Assembly: GCA_013397935.1 (NCBI GenBank)
Contig: VZRN01002231.1
Coordinates: 1,666,457-1,730,456 of the forward strand
Length of the DNA stretch: 64,000 nucleotides
Origin: Dasyornis broadbenti
Lineage: Eukaryota > Chordata > Aves > Passeriformes > Dasyornithidae
Direction of reading: 5' to 3'
Positions 37,201 through 52,200 of the stretch are shown here, in pieces (positions within the stretch are counted from its first letter, which is position 1; every line of letters starts with the position of its first letter). The translations under genes and the position numbers were made by a program. The notes beneath the pieces were generated by a model. The model searched no databases. It saw nothing but the letters and a program-made list of their open reading frames with translations, and was not told the DNA's origin.

Positions 37201-40200
37201 CCTTGAAGCAGTTTAAACATCCAGACAGAAATTTTTAGGGAGATAGTAAGCATAACAAAATTACGTTTTTGTTATCTTTGTTCTCCTCCTCCACCCTCTC
37301 TCAGTCATCTTCCTCAGGAAGATTGCCTTGTTACATTTGGAAAGCAGGCTGAAGGGGACCAGCACTGACTTTTTTACTGTGCCTGGTAAAATTGGGTTTG
37401 TAGCAAGAGTGAGCAATAGGAAGAAAGAGAGGGGGAAAAAAAGCAACTGGAAAACCTGAATTTTCTATATACACCTAATTCCCATGGAGATCAAGAGAAG
37501 GGCAGAGCCAATTATGGCAATAGCACTAGATTTCTCTATTCTGCAGGAAACTATTTTATATGTACCATCTATTTTACTGCTCTGCCTTGATATATCCAGA
37601 GGCTTGTGTGAATTTGCCTGCTGAGCAGATGTCTGGCATATCTATTCCTTTTGGTACCCCCCTAAAAATAAAATGTTCTCTAGTTAAAATATATCAAATA
37701 CATGAAAGTAAGTTTGCAAGCTGCAATGAAGTAACCATTATTTCTGTAGTGTACTTTCATTCTGAGCCTGTTTTCCTTTTCCAGTTTCTTGGTGACTTTG
37801 GTTCTTGGCTATAGCTATGGGTAGCTTAGGGGCTTGGGTAGGGAAGCTCTGAGCATATGTGTCTGTCTAACAGTTGAGAGAAGCAGAAAGTCATGATTCA
37901 ATTTTAACTCTTGGCAGGTCATGGTAATTTTTTCTAAATGTGTTTTCTGGAATCTGAAGTTAAAAAAGAAAACCCGTTTCTTTCTTGACTGCTGCAAATC
38001 CAGCGTACACAGTTTTGACAGCACAAATGAGCATGGAGGATTTTGAAGAGCAGTGTTATTTTGTTGTGAACATCACTCTTGTGAAACCCGTGTGAAAAAT
38101 TGTTCTCCTCACATACTGGTGGTCAGTAGTTCATACGTGCTTTGGAGTACACAAGAATCTGGTTTGTTTCTTAGTTTGCATTAGCACTAAGCCGACATTT
38201 ATTAATGTTTTCAGCAATCCCACTCAGTTTGTAAGAATGAATCTCATATCTGTGAGGGAAGATGGTAGTAGTACTGAATTACCTCTAGGGGTTGCAGTCT
38301 CTGCTGTATTCACCCTTGCGCCCCTAGACTTCCATCTTTTCTCTGTTGAGGAGGCTCTGGATGGGGAGAAGAGACCAGAGGCTTTTCATTCTTTTGTTCG
38401 AGGTGATTGATTTGAGACAAAATTCGACAAGACATAAAAGGATGGCCTGAGACTAATAGAGATTTGGTAGAGAAATTCATAGTGATAACCAATAAAAGAG
38501 AAGCGGTAGGGCATCTAACAGTCAAATATCATGGGAGAAAACCCCTTCACAATGTATGACTTTCTTTGGCCAAGAAAGACGGAAAAAATTGCCTGTGGAA
38601 TTGGTCTTCTTTGGGGCCCACTGTGTTGTTACACTACAATGTGTTGCATATTTGCTGGGCAACATACCTGAAAAGCATTCATGTTGCACTGCATATACTT
38701 TGTCTTACAGTCAGGTATTTTGGAGCTGGAACAACTTAAACACTGTATTTATAAGAGGGAAGCCTACGAGACAAAAGCTTTTCCTACGTTTTATTTCCAC
38801 AATGATACATTTTCAAAATACTACAATATCTTGAGGTTTGAGTGTGTCAGGGAGCAGGAGACCCAGATTTCTTACATAGCTGTAAAATAAGTGAATGTTT
38901 GTGTACTCTGAAGCTGCCTCCTGTCCATAGGTTGATGTAACTTGACCCTGGTGCCTGTGGGAGTAGGAATTTTTTTCAAAAGTATCATTTGTTTAGGATG
39001 CAATCAAATCCCCTCACCGCAAACCCAACTACAGACAACCTTTCCAGTTGAGGTTCAGTTCTCTTCCATAATTTTTGCCATGTTACTGTGGAAATTCACA
39101 GCACTTCTTTTTCTGGGGCTTTGTATGACAGATTGGGAGAGACTCTCTTTTCCTTTGCCACCTCTTCATAAAGCTGAACAGGGCTTGAAACTCATGCTGG
39201 TTCTGTCCTAATTTTTGTGCATGCTGTTGACACATACAAATATAGGGAAAGGGAAAAATGAGGTGAGCATGAAATGAGAGGTATTTAAACAGGGTGCCTG
39301 CTAGTGCCACAGAAATAAGGGGAGAGGGAAAATAAGCCAGAAACTTGAGATGTGGAAAATGGCACACTGCACATCGTCTTTCTGTTCAGACACAATTCTC
39401 TTGCCTGGTGACCATGTGGACAGAGGTTACGAAAAGTCTGTTGCTCCAAGTCCTACTAGAGGTCTAATCTTGCCCAATACTCCACATTATACTTCAATGG
39501 AGCATACCTGATCTCCAGGGTGTCACTCAATAGCTATAGCTAAGTACTTATCCATGCAGAAAAGTTTAATTATTTAAACTGTGCAATTTTAAGTAGTTAA
39601 AATTTTGGCTGTTTTCTTTCCCTGCCCTGGCAGAACATTCTCATTATGGAATGCCTTCTTGTTTTAATTTTACGCACCCAGGTAGCGGAAGCCAAAAAGC
39701 TATTTTAGCCTTTTCCTCATCTGCTTGAACAACAGCAACAAATTAATGGATTGCCACCTGCAGCTAATTACTGCTGCTGTGACATCTGCTGCCCCTCTCC
39801 CAATAACAAGCAGAAAAAACCATGGTGATTTAAACTTAGATGGTGGCAGGCAAGAAGTTGGTCAGCAGCACATCCCTGTGACAAGGAAAGCTGAGCATGT
39901 CCTGGTCTATATTAGCAGAAGTGTAGCCAGCAGATGGAGGAAAGGGATTCATCCCCTCACTTCCACTTCTGTAGTTTTGTGAGCAGCTTTGGGCCTGCCA
40001 GCATGAGAGAGACCTTGACAGACTGGAAAGCATTTAAATGGGGTTTTAAAACTGGTCGTTCATTTATTGTTTGTTCACCCAATTTTAAAATATGTAGGTA
40101 ATAAAACCACACTTAAACTGTAAAATCTTGGTAGTATGGTCACAAAGCTGAAATAAAAGCTAATAACGCTGTGTACCTTTTTGCTCTTATTTTTTAGGAT

Positions 40201-43200
40201 TTCTTCTTTTATTCACTAGTGTATGATCCTCAACAAAAGACCCTGCTTGCTGATAAAGGAGAGATTCGAGTTGGAAACAGATACCAGGCAGATATAACAG
40301 ACTTACTAAAAGAGGGTAATTTCTGTAATTTATTTAAATTGTCAAGAGTTCACACTGAATGTGGCCACTTCTCTGTGTGAGACCTGCCTAGGTGGTTTCC
40401 ACTGCCAGGCCATGTGTACAATGATGGCTGGATTTGTTGAGGCTGTTGCCCACTGAAGGCAATTAGTTCTCTTTCAAACAGGTCTTTAAGTGGGCATTTG
40501 TCCAAATAATAAAAGTTGTTGAAATAAATTGAATTAATGGGCCCTCTTGGAGCTTGCATTCTTTTTATTAAGAGATTTCAGAATTTCCATGGGAAACACA
40601 ATTTTCCATCACATCTATTAGGTGCTTTGTGTTTTTAATCAAGCTGCACTTCCCTATAAGAGTCCCTCCCAAATTACTGCCAGTTAAATGCTGTCTGCCC
40701 TCATCAATTTGTCCGTTATTGCTGGGTGCCTTTTCCCTGGAGCCCTCTCCCTATCCCAGTGTTGGCTGCCAGCCTAGACTTCTCACCTGCAGAACAGACA
40801 GGAGGGAGAATTTGCTGGCTGGAGTGTGTGTTGAGACCTCACCCTGCCCCCAGCATGTCATGGAGCAGTGGGACCATGAGGACACTGGCCTGAGGAAGAG
40901 GGGGAAGTAGCAGGAACCAATAATAGTTATCAGATAGTTACTAACTTTAGATATGTCTCTGCACTACCCTACAGATCCAAAAGTGGGTGGAAAAACTGAA
41001 AGGGATGGGGAGTGTTGGCATCTAATTGTTCTTTCATGGATAGCCCTGTGTAATGCAGAGGGAAAGGTCTACTCATAAACTTCTCCCAAAGAGACTGAGG
41101 GTTGTGACCTGAGTTGGAAAGACTCTATCGATCCTGGATGGCCAAGATGTGGAAGCAATGAGATACTTCTGTCTTTGCTTAGAAGCTCTGCTGACGTTGT
41201 TGGTCTCATTGTTAGGACAGGCAAACAAATGGGTCAGGACTCTTGTTTAATTTGTATGTGAAACTGGTATTTATTCAACAGCTGGGCAAGTCTCCTAAGT
41301 GAGGATGAACTAATCTGAAAGGCATCCTGCTCCTTCAGTGGGCCAACATGGGGCTTCAGAGAAGGATAGTTGCCAAATGTTTTAAAGGAAGCAGAAGGAA
41401 GAAAAAGTCTCAGTAGGTCCTGTATTCTGGTTTGTATAGACTCAGGAAAATAGTCTGATGCCATGACTTCCCCCCTAGAAAGCAGCTGACATGGGTTGAA
41501 CTATCTACTCTTTGCCTGCTCAGAGCAGCTGGGAGTGTGCTTGTTTTCCTGGAACTGCTGCAATATAAAGGAAGAAAAGAGATGAGCTGGAGAAAGAAAC
41601 TGCCTAGTTTGGAGAAAGATGTACTCTGTTTCCCATGACATCCTTTGACACCAGTTTGTGAAAATCTGATTGCCCAATTTGGATGAGCTGTGTTGCTGTA
41701 TCTGTCAAGCTAAAATTGTCACGTACAAATAAGTGAATGAAATTTTCACAGTGACCTGTCAGACAGAGTAACTGAGATGGGCTAGCAGTGATATTATTGT
41801 GAGATTAAAAATAATCTAGAAAGTACTTTTATTTTAAAAGAGCCATACTAAATATTTCTTTCTTTTTCAACCAGGTGAGGATGATGGAAGAGATCAGTCA
41901 AAACTTGAAACAAAAGTTTGGGAAGCCTTTAACCCACTAGTAGACAAGCAGATAGACCAGTTCCTGGTGGTAGCACGGTAAGAGCATTTGGAAGAAGTAA
42001 ATGTTAGTAACTCTTCCAAACACTTTATGTTCTTTTTACTTTATTAGCATGAATGCTGGTTTTGGTTGCTGGATTCACTTGCTCCATTTTGAAATGAGAG
42101 ACATTTTACATGCCTTGCTGGGAATAGCATGACTTTAGGAGCAGCTTGTCAGATTTACAACTTAGTTTCATAAAACCAAAGCAAGTTGCATGTGAAAGTC
42201 ATCCTGTAATTGGTGAGGTTTTTCAAATACTTGGGTCAGCATGCAGAAGACTTAGTGAATTAAATTCTTGGCAGTTCTTTGCTCTATCTATTTACTGCCT
42301 TTTTCAAGACCAGTGACATTTTAACATTCATTAATGGTTTGCTAAGAATTCTGGTAAGTGCTTGTGATGGAGTGAAGATACTTTCTAATACTTAGATTCC
42401 AAAAGGTAGGCACAACAAAGTAAAACCCTGCAAATCTGTACTGGTGGTGTTTTTATTTAAGCTCAAAGCAATCTTTGTTGATCAACTTTTCCTTTTTAAA
42501 AGATTCTTGAACTAATTCATTTCTATAAACAGAAGCCTGTATTGAATTTTAGGCTCTCATAGCAATTGGTGACTGAATAATTTGAGGGAAAAAATAAACA
42601 GGTAACACTCTCCAGATTCTGTGTGTTTTAGGTGGTGCCTTTATAGCTGAACCTTGGTTCTATCTGCGTTTTTTTTTTTTTTAACCTTCTCCCTGTTGGG
42701 TTTTCATGTGGGTTGGTTTGTAGTGATTGTGGAACTGTTTGTGATGGGAGTTCCCACCTTGTGTGTAGGCTTCTGGTGGCAGAGCTGGTTTTAGTGGTGC
42801 TTTCTGGCAGTTCAGTGCTGCCCACTGGGTTTGCCGGTACAACTGCCGCAAGGTGCGGGCTGTAATGAGAATCACTGCAAAGATGAGTACAAGAATTGCT
42901 TCTGTTCAGAATCAGCAAAGCGTTCCCATTTATAATTAGTTCACACACACACACAAAAGTATCAGTTCAGCTAAAGCTGGGCACGGGGGAGTTGTGAAGC
43001 AGGGATGGGGATAGTGACTGGGAGATTGGGAAGAGGGCGAAGTGTGAATCGCCACAGACACTTGGATGGGGGAAATCGGTTTGGATTTTGGCCAAAATTA
43101 GATGTTTGATGACAACTACTGCTTAAACATTTACCTTTCCTGCTCCTGCACTGCTTGGCACTAGTGTAATTCTCTGTACTCTAGCTAGTTTGGGGAAATG

Positions 43201-46200
43201 ATCTGAATGGAGCGGGGAAAACCCAACTCACCTGTTTTTCATTGTAGTTGCTCAGAGGAGTTTGGCTCCAGCTCACTGTGCAGGACCACAAGTGTTTCAC
43301 CCATGTGGTGTAGCAAGCAGGCAAGGGAGGAGGAATTTTGAGAACCGTTGTTTGCTACAAGTGTCTCCAACTAATTTCTTTATGAATAAAACAAAGAGCA
43401 TGGGGATTGTGATCTGAGATGCAGAAATGAATGGATTTGTGAATTATTTGAGAACTGCTGTGGTTTTATGCAGGCTTTATGATATATATTATACAACGAT
43501 AAGTTGTAAAATGAGTATTGTTTTTAACTTTAATTTTATTGAAACTTTTGGTAAAATGCTTGTGTTACTGCATTTTTCCTGCCTGGTCTTAGCATCTGTC
43601 TCTGTAAGTTTGGACAATGCAGCACTGCTCTTGCCATTGTAGAAGAGACTATTGTCATTCATAAAGCTTGCTTGTGCTCTATTCCTTTGCAGCTCAAGTT
43701 TCTTGAAAGATAAGGGATAAGAGAATAGCTCAAAACTCCCCTGAGTGAGTCTTGAGTATTTCGCTGTTTCATGTCCCATGCCTAAGCATCTTCAGTCCTC
43801 TGAAGTAAATGTTCATAATAACAAACCACATTTGAAGAGAACAGTCTCTGGTTCAGAATGAGCACCAAATCATGTACTCTTGTAACAAGGAAATGGACCC
43901 TGCTCATCTCAGAAATTGTTGGCTGGGTGTTTATATTTATGCTGGGTTTGCATGCAAAGTTAATGCTGTGTTTGATTTCTTTCAGATCTGTTGGTACATT
44001 TGCCCGAGCCCTGGATTGCAGTAGTTCTGTCAGACAGCCAAGTTTGCACATGAGTGCTGCAGCAGCCTCCAGGGACATCACACTGGTAAGATTTTTTTTT
44101 TTTAGAGGGCCGTAAGTTTGTGAGAGATGCAAAACAGTCACCTCAGCATTAACAGTTGGCAAAGAGAGAGGGGCAGATGGATTGTAATTGTGGCTTGCTG
44201 TGAAGCAGACCCTGTCTTTGCAGAGGAATCCTTTAGTTACAGATGAAGTAACTTTTTCTGGCCTTGTGCCTCTTATGATCCATCATGGATAATACTATGA
44301 GAATTTTTTTTTTGCTTAGTTTTATTAAAATATTCTGATGACATGCATGACAGCCTATCACTTGCATGGGCTCAGTAGCTGTCTTAAAAAGAATGCAAAT
44401 TATTGTCTGCCTGTCTGTAGTGTTACAGTGCCAGAATGCCATTCCTCATCACTTCCCTAACACCACGCTGTACTGGCATCCTAGGGCAAGATTGACCAAG
44501 GATGTCTGGGGGAAGAACTTGTGGTCAGATAAGAAATGTCAGTTGGTGTTGGTCTCTGTGATGACCTCCATTTTAGAGTACCTGAGGAGTAGTGATATTG
44601 TTAACCTTTTATAATCATAAATGTTGCTGAGTAGATAGAGGAAAAGGAAAGAACTTGAACTTTTATGCTACAGAAAGTTTAATGAAAATCTGAATAAAAT
44701 TTATGAAGTCTCCAGAGAACTTTTATCAAAGCCTCACCTCGTAACTGCAGTAATGTAAACTTATATGTAGAAAAAATTCTAGTCTAGAATGGTGTAGGTT
44801 AATTATGCACGTGCACAACACTGGTATGATGAAAAGCAAACAACATCCTGATTAAAACTGCAGAAATGGGGAAATAAAGCCAAGGTTTCATTTACTAATA
44901 GCAATTCCTCCCTTGCAATGTGTTCTCAGCCCTTGTAAATCACAAGTTGCAGACAGCCATGGCTTGGCTTTCTGAGGAGTAATTGCCCCTGAGAGTCATT
45001 CTTTTTTTCCTACTCAGTTGTGATATGTTACTTAACTTGAATATTTTTTGAGGTTTCTGCCCTTTGGGGGAAACTGTATGCATGTGTTGCTGTTCCTGTT
45101 TTTCATTTATGAAATTTTTGTGGATTATTTGACAAAGAAAGTGCGTGTTTAAGTCTATGAAGAAACACCCTTAGACATCTATCTCCATGCCCCATCTGTG
45201 GATGGTAGCTCAGTCCTGGGAGGAGTGGATCTATCCTGTACATTTTCATACCAGTAGTGCTGCAGTGGTGGTGCTGGTGAGGAGCTGATAGGAATTATTG
45301 GTACACAAGGGCTTGTGTTCCACAAACCTCTCTATTAGTGAATGTTAGGTTTGTACACTGGCAAGTACAGTCCGTGTGAGGTTGGGACAAGTTTTTACTG
45401 ATTGTGTGTTAGGTATAGAATACTGCTGTTTCAAATCTTAGTGCAGAATTTGTCACTGCTGTTTCACTGTGAAACATTTTTCCCCCCAGATACTTGTCCT
45501 TAGATTTCTCTCTCTCCTTTGCAACCCTGTAGTTCCATGCTATGGACACTTTGCACAAAAATGTCTATGACATTTCCAAGGCAATCTCCGCGCTTGTGCC
45601 ACAAGGTGGGCCGGTCCTGTGCAGAGATGAGATGGAGGAGTGGTCTGCTTCAGAGGCAAACCTCTTTGAGGAAGCACTAGAAAAATATGGAAAAGATTTC
45701 ACTGACATTCAGCAAGATTTTGTAAGTATATAAAATAAGGGGGCCCCCATGGCAAACGGCTCTGATCAGTGACAGAGCTGGTTTGCAGCTTGTCTACACT
45801 GTGTTTTTCATCATGTTGAGCAAGGGGGCTTTGAACTGGAGCGTGTGTCTTGCTGTGAAGTGGGGAAAGGCAGACCTCATACTGGTCACAGCCTGGTGTA
45901 CAGTCAGAATTTCAAATAACAGATGATCGCTTTTCCTTTAAAAATGTTTATTTAGAATCATCTGTTCCACTACAGCCGAGGGAGGATGTAGGAAAGTGTT
46001 GTGACAGCCGAGCTTCTCTAGATTAATTTGAGTTTGAAGGAGAATAAGTATTGGGCCTTCTGAAACATGAAAATGTAGTCACCTTTACAGTGTGGGTTCA
46101 AAAAGGGCCTTTTGAAAGTTTTCAAAAGGAATTGTGTGCATTTAAGGGAAGCGTCCTGTAGTTTGGCCAAAGCTCCACCCTAGGTGCTCAGCCTGCAGAT

Positions 46201-49200
46201 TGAATGGAGCACTGTAAGGAGAGCCAAGTTTCGCTGTGTTGCTGTTCAAGTTCTCTGGAACAAAACAAGTAGTTTCAGTGTTGTTTGTCCTATGCTCTAA
46301 TCTTTTAGAGGGACTTGGAAACAGCAGCACTCTCTATGGTCCTGCTGTAATCCTTGTGCTTCTCACGCAGAGAACAGAGCTGGCAGGACACAATTCTGTT
46401 AGTAGTTTGTTTTGGTTTGGTGGTTTTGTTTTTTTCTTTAGTGGGCCAGCTCCATTGAAACCAAGCATATCAGAACTGTGATACTGTAGTTGTGACTCTT
46501 GCTTGAGTCTCTGCTGCTTAAGCAGAGTGTGAGCCTGTGGGCTCCCTTCCAACTTGTGCCTTCTTGAATGGTTTACCAATTCAGCATGAAGATTTATCTG
46601 TAATCTGTTCCACTTTTACACTGAAAGCTCAACTTTTTTGAAAGGGCATTTAATTTAATATGGGTCCCATGTGCATCAAATTCCCTTTGTAAATTCATTC
46701 TGACTGGTTCTTTGAGGAGGGTTAGTAGTTGCAAGATTGCTGCAAACTGCCAGTCAAAAGAATCTCTGTGAATTTCAGTGAGGCTGTGTGCAAGCTCCTT
46801 TCGATAAATGCTATTTTTCCTTTGTCCCTAGCTCCCGTGGAAGTCCTTAACAAGCATTATAGAATATTACTATATGTGGAAAACTACAGACAGATACGTT
46901 CAGCAGGTAAGAGAGTCAGAATCATCTCTTTTATTCTAACAGAAGTTGGGTTTTTTTGCCTGTGAAACCAAGCTTTGTTTCTCTATTCTCCCTCTTGGGG
47001 TTCAGCCTTTCCAATAGGTGGGTTCTGTTATGATCAGAACAATGTCTCATCAGTAAACTCATCAGCCCTTCTGTAGATAAAAACAACACTGGCAAGAGTA
47101 CATTCTTTTCATGTTTGCTGCTACTCTGTTTGCTTGGAGCTTTCTAATGTCTGGTTTGGAATTCAGCAGAGGAAGGAAGGCAGTGCAGTTATTTTCTGAC
47201 TGTGGAGTTCAAGGTCAGCATTAACTTCAGTGTCTTTTTTGGGGGAGGCAGTTGCTGTGCAAGGGACCCCCACACTGATTCCCCACTACTGCCTGCCCAT
47301 GACTTGCATGGCAGATGCACGAGGCTTCCTCATGTAAGCTCTGTGGGTTAAGTGTTTACCTGGGAAGTATCACTGGCTCCAATTCCGAGACTTGTTATGC
47401 TTGAGAATCAGCTTTGAGTAGTGTTTACAGTCATTTTTATCTCTGCTTGTTTAAATATGAAGGCTGGTTGGTCCCTGAAATAAAGCAAGCACAATGCAAG
47501 CAGCATGCAAAGTCTTGCAGAGTATCAGTTGCTGAAAACTACTTAAAATATTTAACAGGAAAACTGAGTAAAAGGGAGAAATTAAGAATGAATTTTTCAT
47601 CATAATTATCAGTCCTAAGCTGAGACATCTATTTGAAGTATTAGAAAAAGTGGAATTGTGAAAATGTCCTGCCTTAACTTGTTTCCTTGGAAACTCAGCC
47701 TGGCTTAAGGACTAGATGCCTGAGGCAGTGACCAATGTTAGGCATGTGCTGTAATGTGATTTTTACCATTTTCTTTCTGGCCAGGACACTGTTGAAATTA
47801 CAGAGGTACCCCCAGGACAAATGAGGACTCTCTTTTGCCTCAATTATGTTTTGCTTTTAATAAAAATATTAATGGCATCCATTATTCCACTCTTTCCACT
47901 GAAACTTTTCCTTCTAGGAAGGAAATGGGTGATAGGAATGTGGGACGGTGATGGAAGCTGGCATGGTGGGGAAGAATAGTGCTCATGAGCTTTCCTTCCC
48001 CGTTGCTTTCTCCATTTTCCTAAAGTTTGTTTTTACATAGGCAGAACTGCAGAGGAGATAGTTATGTGAAGGCTTTGATTATTTGTTCTTGCAGCAATTG
48101 AAAAACACAGCAAACCTACAGTTTCTTGTACTGTTTTGTTCTATTGTTGTGCACTGGGTATTCTCTCATGGTTATGCTGTACCTTACATGTGCTGCCCAG
48201 GAGTTTACAAGGGAAGTGGGATTTGGGGAAAACTTCCAATTAGAGATGTTGCGCTTAGGAGACAGTATAAGCTGAACAGGTAGAAGTTGCAGTGCAGAGA
48301 TATCACATCAGTTAGGTCTGAACTGAGCTGAAGACCTCATCTCAAATCCCCACTTGTACAAGCAAATAATACCATGAAACATTTATAAAAAGCTTGTGAG
48401 AGCTATCTATGTAACCACAAAGAGAAAGCATAGGAAGCTGTAGTTGAAATAATGGTGTATTAGATTTATATTTTACTTGATGAGTGCAAAGTCTTTGGCA
48501 AAGTACATCTGTTGCCACTTTTTCCATCTGTTTCTTCATAGTATGTGTTCTATGCTGGCTCTTCCCTTGGCTAATACCACAAAATGGTTCTGAGGCTGAC
48601 AACATTTTTGTACATAAGATATTGAAAGTATCCCAAGTAAGGATATGCACAGTGTGTATCCCAAGATGATTAAATGATATTCCAAGTCTGTATGTTGTAG
48701 TGTTTTATAAAGTATTAATAGCTTGTTTATTCTTCTAAAATCTTTGGCTGAATGAACATTAAAAGTACACTTAAATTGTCTGTTTCTGTGAGTTACAATA
48801 TGAAGATTTTTATCACCAACCAATTGCCTGCTCGGATGAAGAAGCAACAGTTAGTTGGAAGCTGTTTACATCCTTCTGTATTTCTCTTGACATTTTCTTG
48901 GCATGAGAAAACACTGCCGTAATCCTGAATCAGAATCTGTTTCTTGCCATTGAAGAAGGGACATTCCGAGTTGCCGTCAACAGAAGGCTCGTTCTGAGAA
49001 ATGAGTAATAACTTGTGCTTGGTGTACCTAAGATCAAAAGGCTTAGTGCAGCACCTTCTTGTCTTGTGAGTAGGACACTGAGATGGAGACATGTGCAAAT
49101 TGACTTCTTTTGGAGCATGCACTTGGATCTCTTATCCAGTAATTTTTATTTGACTTTAGCTGTACCATGCTTTTGAAGATTACCAGCATAAATAGAAGTT

Positions 49201-52200
49201 CAATTGTCTGAAGAAGGACTGACCCTCCAAGAACAGAACTGCTGGAAGGAATAGTTTTACTGCAATGTCACCACAGAATTGGTGGTTTCATGTAGGCTTC
49301 TGAATGGCTGTCCACAGTTATCCCAAGAGCTGTCCTGTCAATAATACCTTTTCAGAGTTGTCATGAAGGAAAATGAGGGCGATGCATTCCAAATTTAGTA
49401 TACTGGGTGTCCTTTGAATTCATTCTTTTCTTGGGGCAGATTTCCTGTGTCAGTACACAAGAGCATGTAGTTCTGCTTCAGAAAGGTTTGAAATGGCTTT
49501 GACCGATTAGCTGCTGTTTGTTGGCTTCCCATAGTGATTTGAGAGCTCTGAGAATTGATGTGTTTGGCTATGCCTACGTTTTCATTTGGTGTAGAGGTTG
49601 AGTTCTTACTTAGTTGTGAATTCCAGGGTGATTTTTTTTAAAGACTAAATGTTTCTACTGTTGTGCATATCATGATGGGAAGGCCTTAAAACTTAAAAAC
49701 ATTAAATTTTCCGAAGGTTGAGACAAGCTCAGGACATGGCAGTGGCAGATGACTACTTGAATTAGTCACATTTTTTCTGAGAGTTAAAGGCTTTAATTTA
49801 CTTTTTCTGGTTTTATTTCTGTCTGAGGAACAGGTAATTTCAAGGGGAAGATCAAATACTATGAATTTTTACTGTTCTATTTCTTATGTGGAAGTGCCAT
49901 TAGAAAAATATAGGAGGAACAGACAGCAAAAATTGGTTTTTAAGGTCTGCATGGTGAGAACATGCTGGGGAAAGTGGAAGTACCCTTATATTTGACTCCA
50001 TGAGGTAGGGATCTCTGGGTGAGTCTTGATGCAGATAGAAAACATCTTTCTGAAGGGAAGCAAGCCTGCTTTGTACCTAGCCCAGAGCTGTGAGTGATGT
50101 CTTAATGTACCAGCCTCCATGAAGTCCTGTGTGCTGAAGTATAGAAATAACATCAATGGAAGGTTTTCCCACATCTGTGGGATGTTTTATCCCCAAACAC
50201 CTCCTGTTAAACTTACAGTAATATAGAACTCAGTCACTTTCTTGCCAGAACTGCCAGAGACCATAGGTACAAGCCATCCATTCTGAGATGTGTTGCTGGA
50301 GCACAAGCACCTGGGAGTATTTCTCCCAAATGCATCACAGACTAATTCCCTCTCTTGTCCCACCTCCTTGACCTCCGCTGTACGTTCAGCACTTGTGTGT
50401 TCAGAGGTTTGAAAAATAATAAACAGTGTGAAAGTTCTCTTCTGAATCCAGAAGGTGTAATTTATATTCCCTGTCCTAAACTAATAAAGGCTTAATATTT
50501 GAGGATGTTTGAGGCATCCCTGTGCTGCCCACCAACCCAACTCTTGTGTTGTGGATGTTGTAATATCCATAATGTTCCTGGATTTCGTCTGTTACTTCCT
50601 CTTGATAAATGTTCACACTCTAGAAAATGACCACAAACATTTGCTCTGATACGTCACCTATTATAAAACTCTTTCACGCTCAGTGGATAGGATGTCAGAT
50701 CTGGGAGAGGATATATAAAGGACAGATGTTTGCACCAACTTGAGTGTACAGTGCTTAGTACTTTAATCCCTTGGTCCCAGTGGGATAGACAAGTTGATAG
50801 TATCTTCCTTTTATAGATGGGGAAAATATGATGAGGTAAATAAGAGGATATACTTAAGATCTGTGTATATAAACAACTCAGAGAAAAGGATTTTTTTTAG
50901 GCCAAACTACTAGAATAAGTTACAAATGTTCTGGGTTTTTCTTGGGGGTGAGGATATTCATAACTACATCAGACAGCATTAAGAATTTATAGCATAAATA
51001 TGCTTCAGGCACAGATCAAATAATATCTGGCAAAGGACCTAGCAAAGCACTCTCTCAGGGATGGGATTATTTTGAAATTGTGCATTACTATGTTTCAGAC
51101 ACCTTTCTTTTGTACCTTCTAGAATTAGTCACTGTCAGGAAATAGACCATATATGATGAGTTTCCTATCGATTGCCCACAGCCTCAGGTACTTAGTGTAA
51201 AGCCTCTTCTTAGCCAGGACATTGTGGTGCCTTCTGGAAACCCTCCGTTTTCCTGGTATGCTGTTTGTACTGTGTGCCATTTGTCGTGTGCTGTGCTGGT
51301 CCCCAGGCAGCTCTAGGAGAGGAGGGTGTGGCGAGCTCCGAGTGACTTATGGCAGTTGTTAGCTCAGGGCTTGCACCATGGTCATCAGTCACAAAGAAAA
51401 TCTGTGGGGTGAGGTGACATTGATCACTTGTTTACTAAAACCTTTAGTCTTTAAATAAAAATTTTACCTGTTTACTAAAATACTGCTTAATACCCTGAAT
51501 TATCCACATTCCCAAGGCAAATGACTTTATGTTGTGCACAGTAGAATGTTTCAGTTGTTGATAATGCTTTGTGCTTGGGTGAAGCTCTAGCATTCATACA
51601 TTTCCAGAACTGTCATAACATCATGAACTGTCATAACATAGTCCCCTGGGGAGATGTTGTCAAGAAAACTGCAACTTTTTCCTCTCACAATCTAGAATTT
51701 TTAAAAAAAAATGCAACAGTTCTCTACCAGTGTAAGTTTGCTGAATTTCCTGTCTCAAAGAAATTGCATTCTTGTACTGGTCATCAAGCAGTATTTTAAG
51801 ATGTTTGTCAGTATCTGGTGTTGAATTTCCATGTATTTCCTGGGGAGACTATGAGCACTATGGCTCTTCATCTGCTGATATAAGTGCCTGTGGCAGTCTC
51901 TGCCTGGAGCATGAAGTCCTCTTTTTCAGCTGAGGCTGTGTATGGAACAGGCTCCAGTTCCTGAGCAGGAAGACACCTGATCATGCATTTTGTTAAAGGA
52001 TGATTTCTTTGTGTAGTTTCTCTCCGGAAGGTAGAGGAGGATTTGTTATGCTGTATGGAGAACTATTGTTACAGCGTTTCTTGAGGCCCCTCTAAGTGCT
52101 TTTGTTTCATACTTAAAGATGCTCAGGTAGGGTGGAAAACATTCAATTTGAACTTGTTTGTGTTCAGAAGGAGAACTTCTTCAGTTCCATATCCAACTGC

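Noticed and set aside
39400..39560. A possible old repeat with ACTTCAATGGAGCA.
   Set aside because: It resembles a common amniote repeat core over only about a dozen bases, so no family can be supported.
46535..46575. A CTCCCTTCCAACTTG-type string that resembles a CR1 3' end.
   Set aside because: The match covers only about 15-20 bases and the upstream sequence does not follow CR1. It is too weak to annotate as an element.
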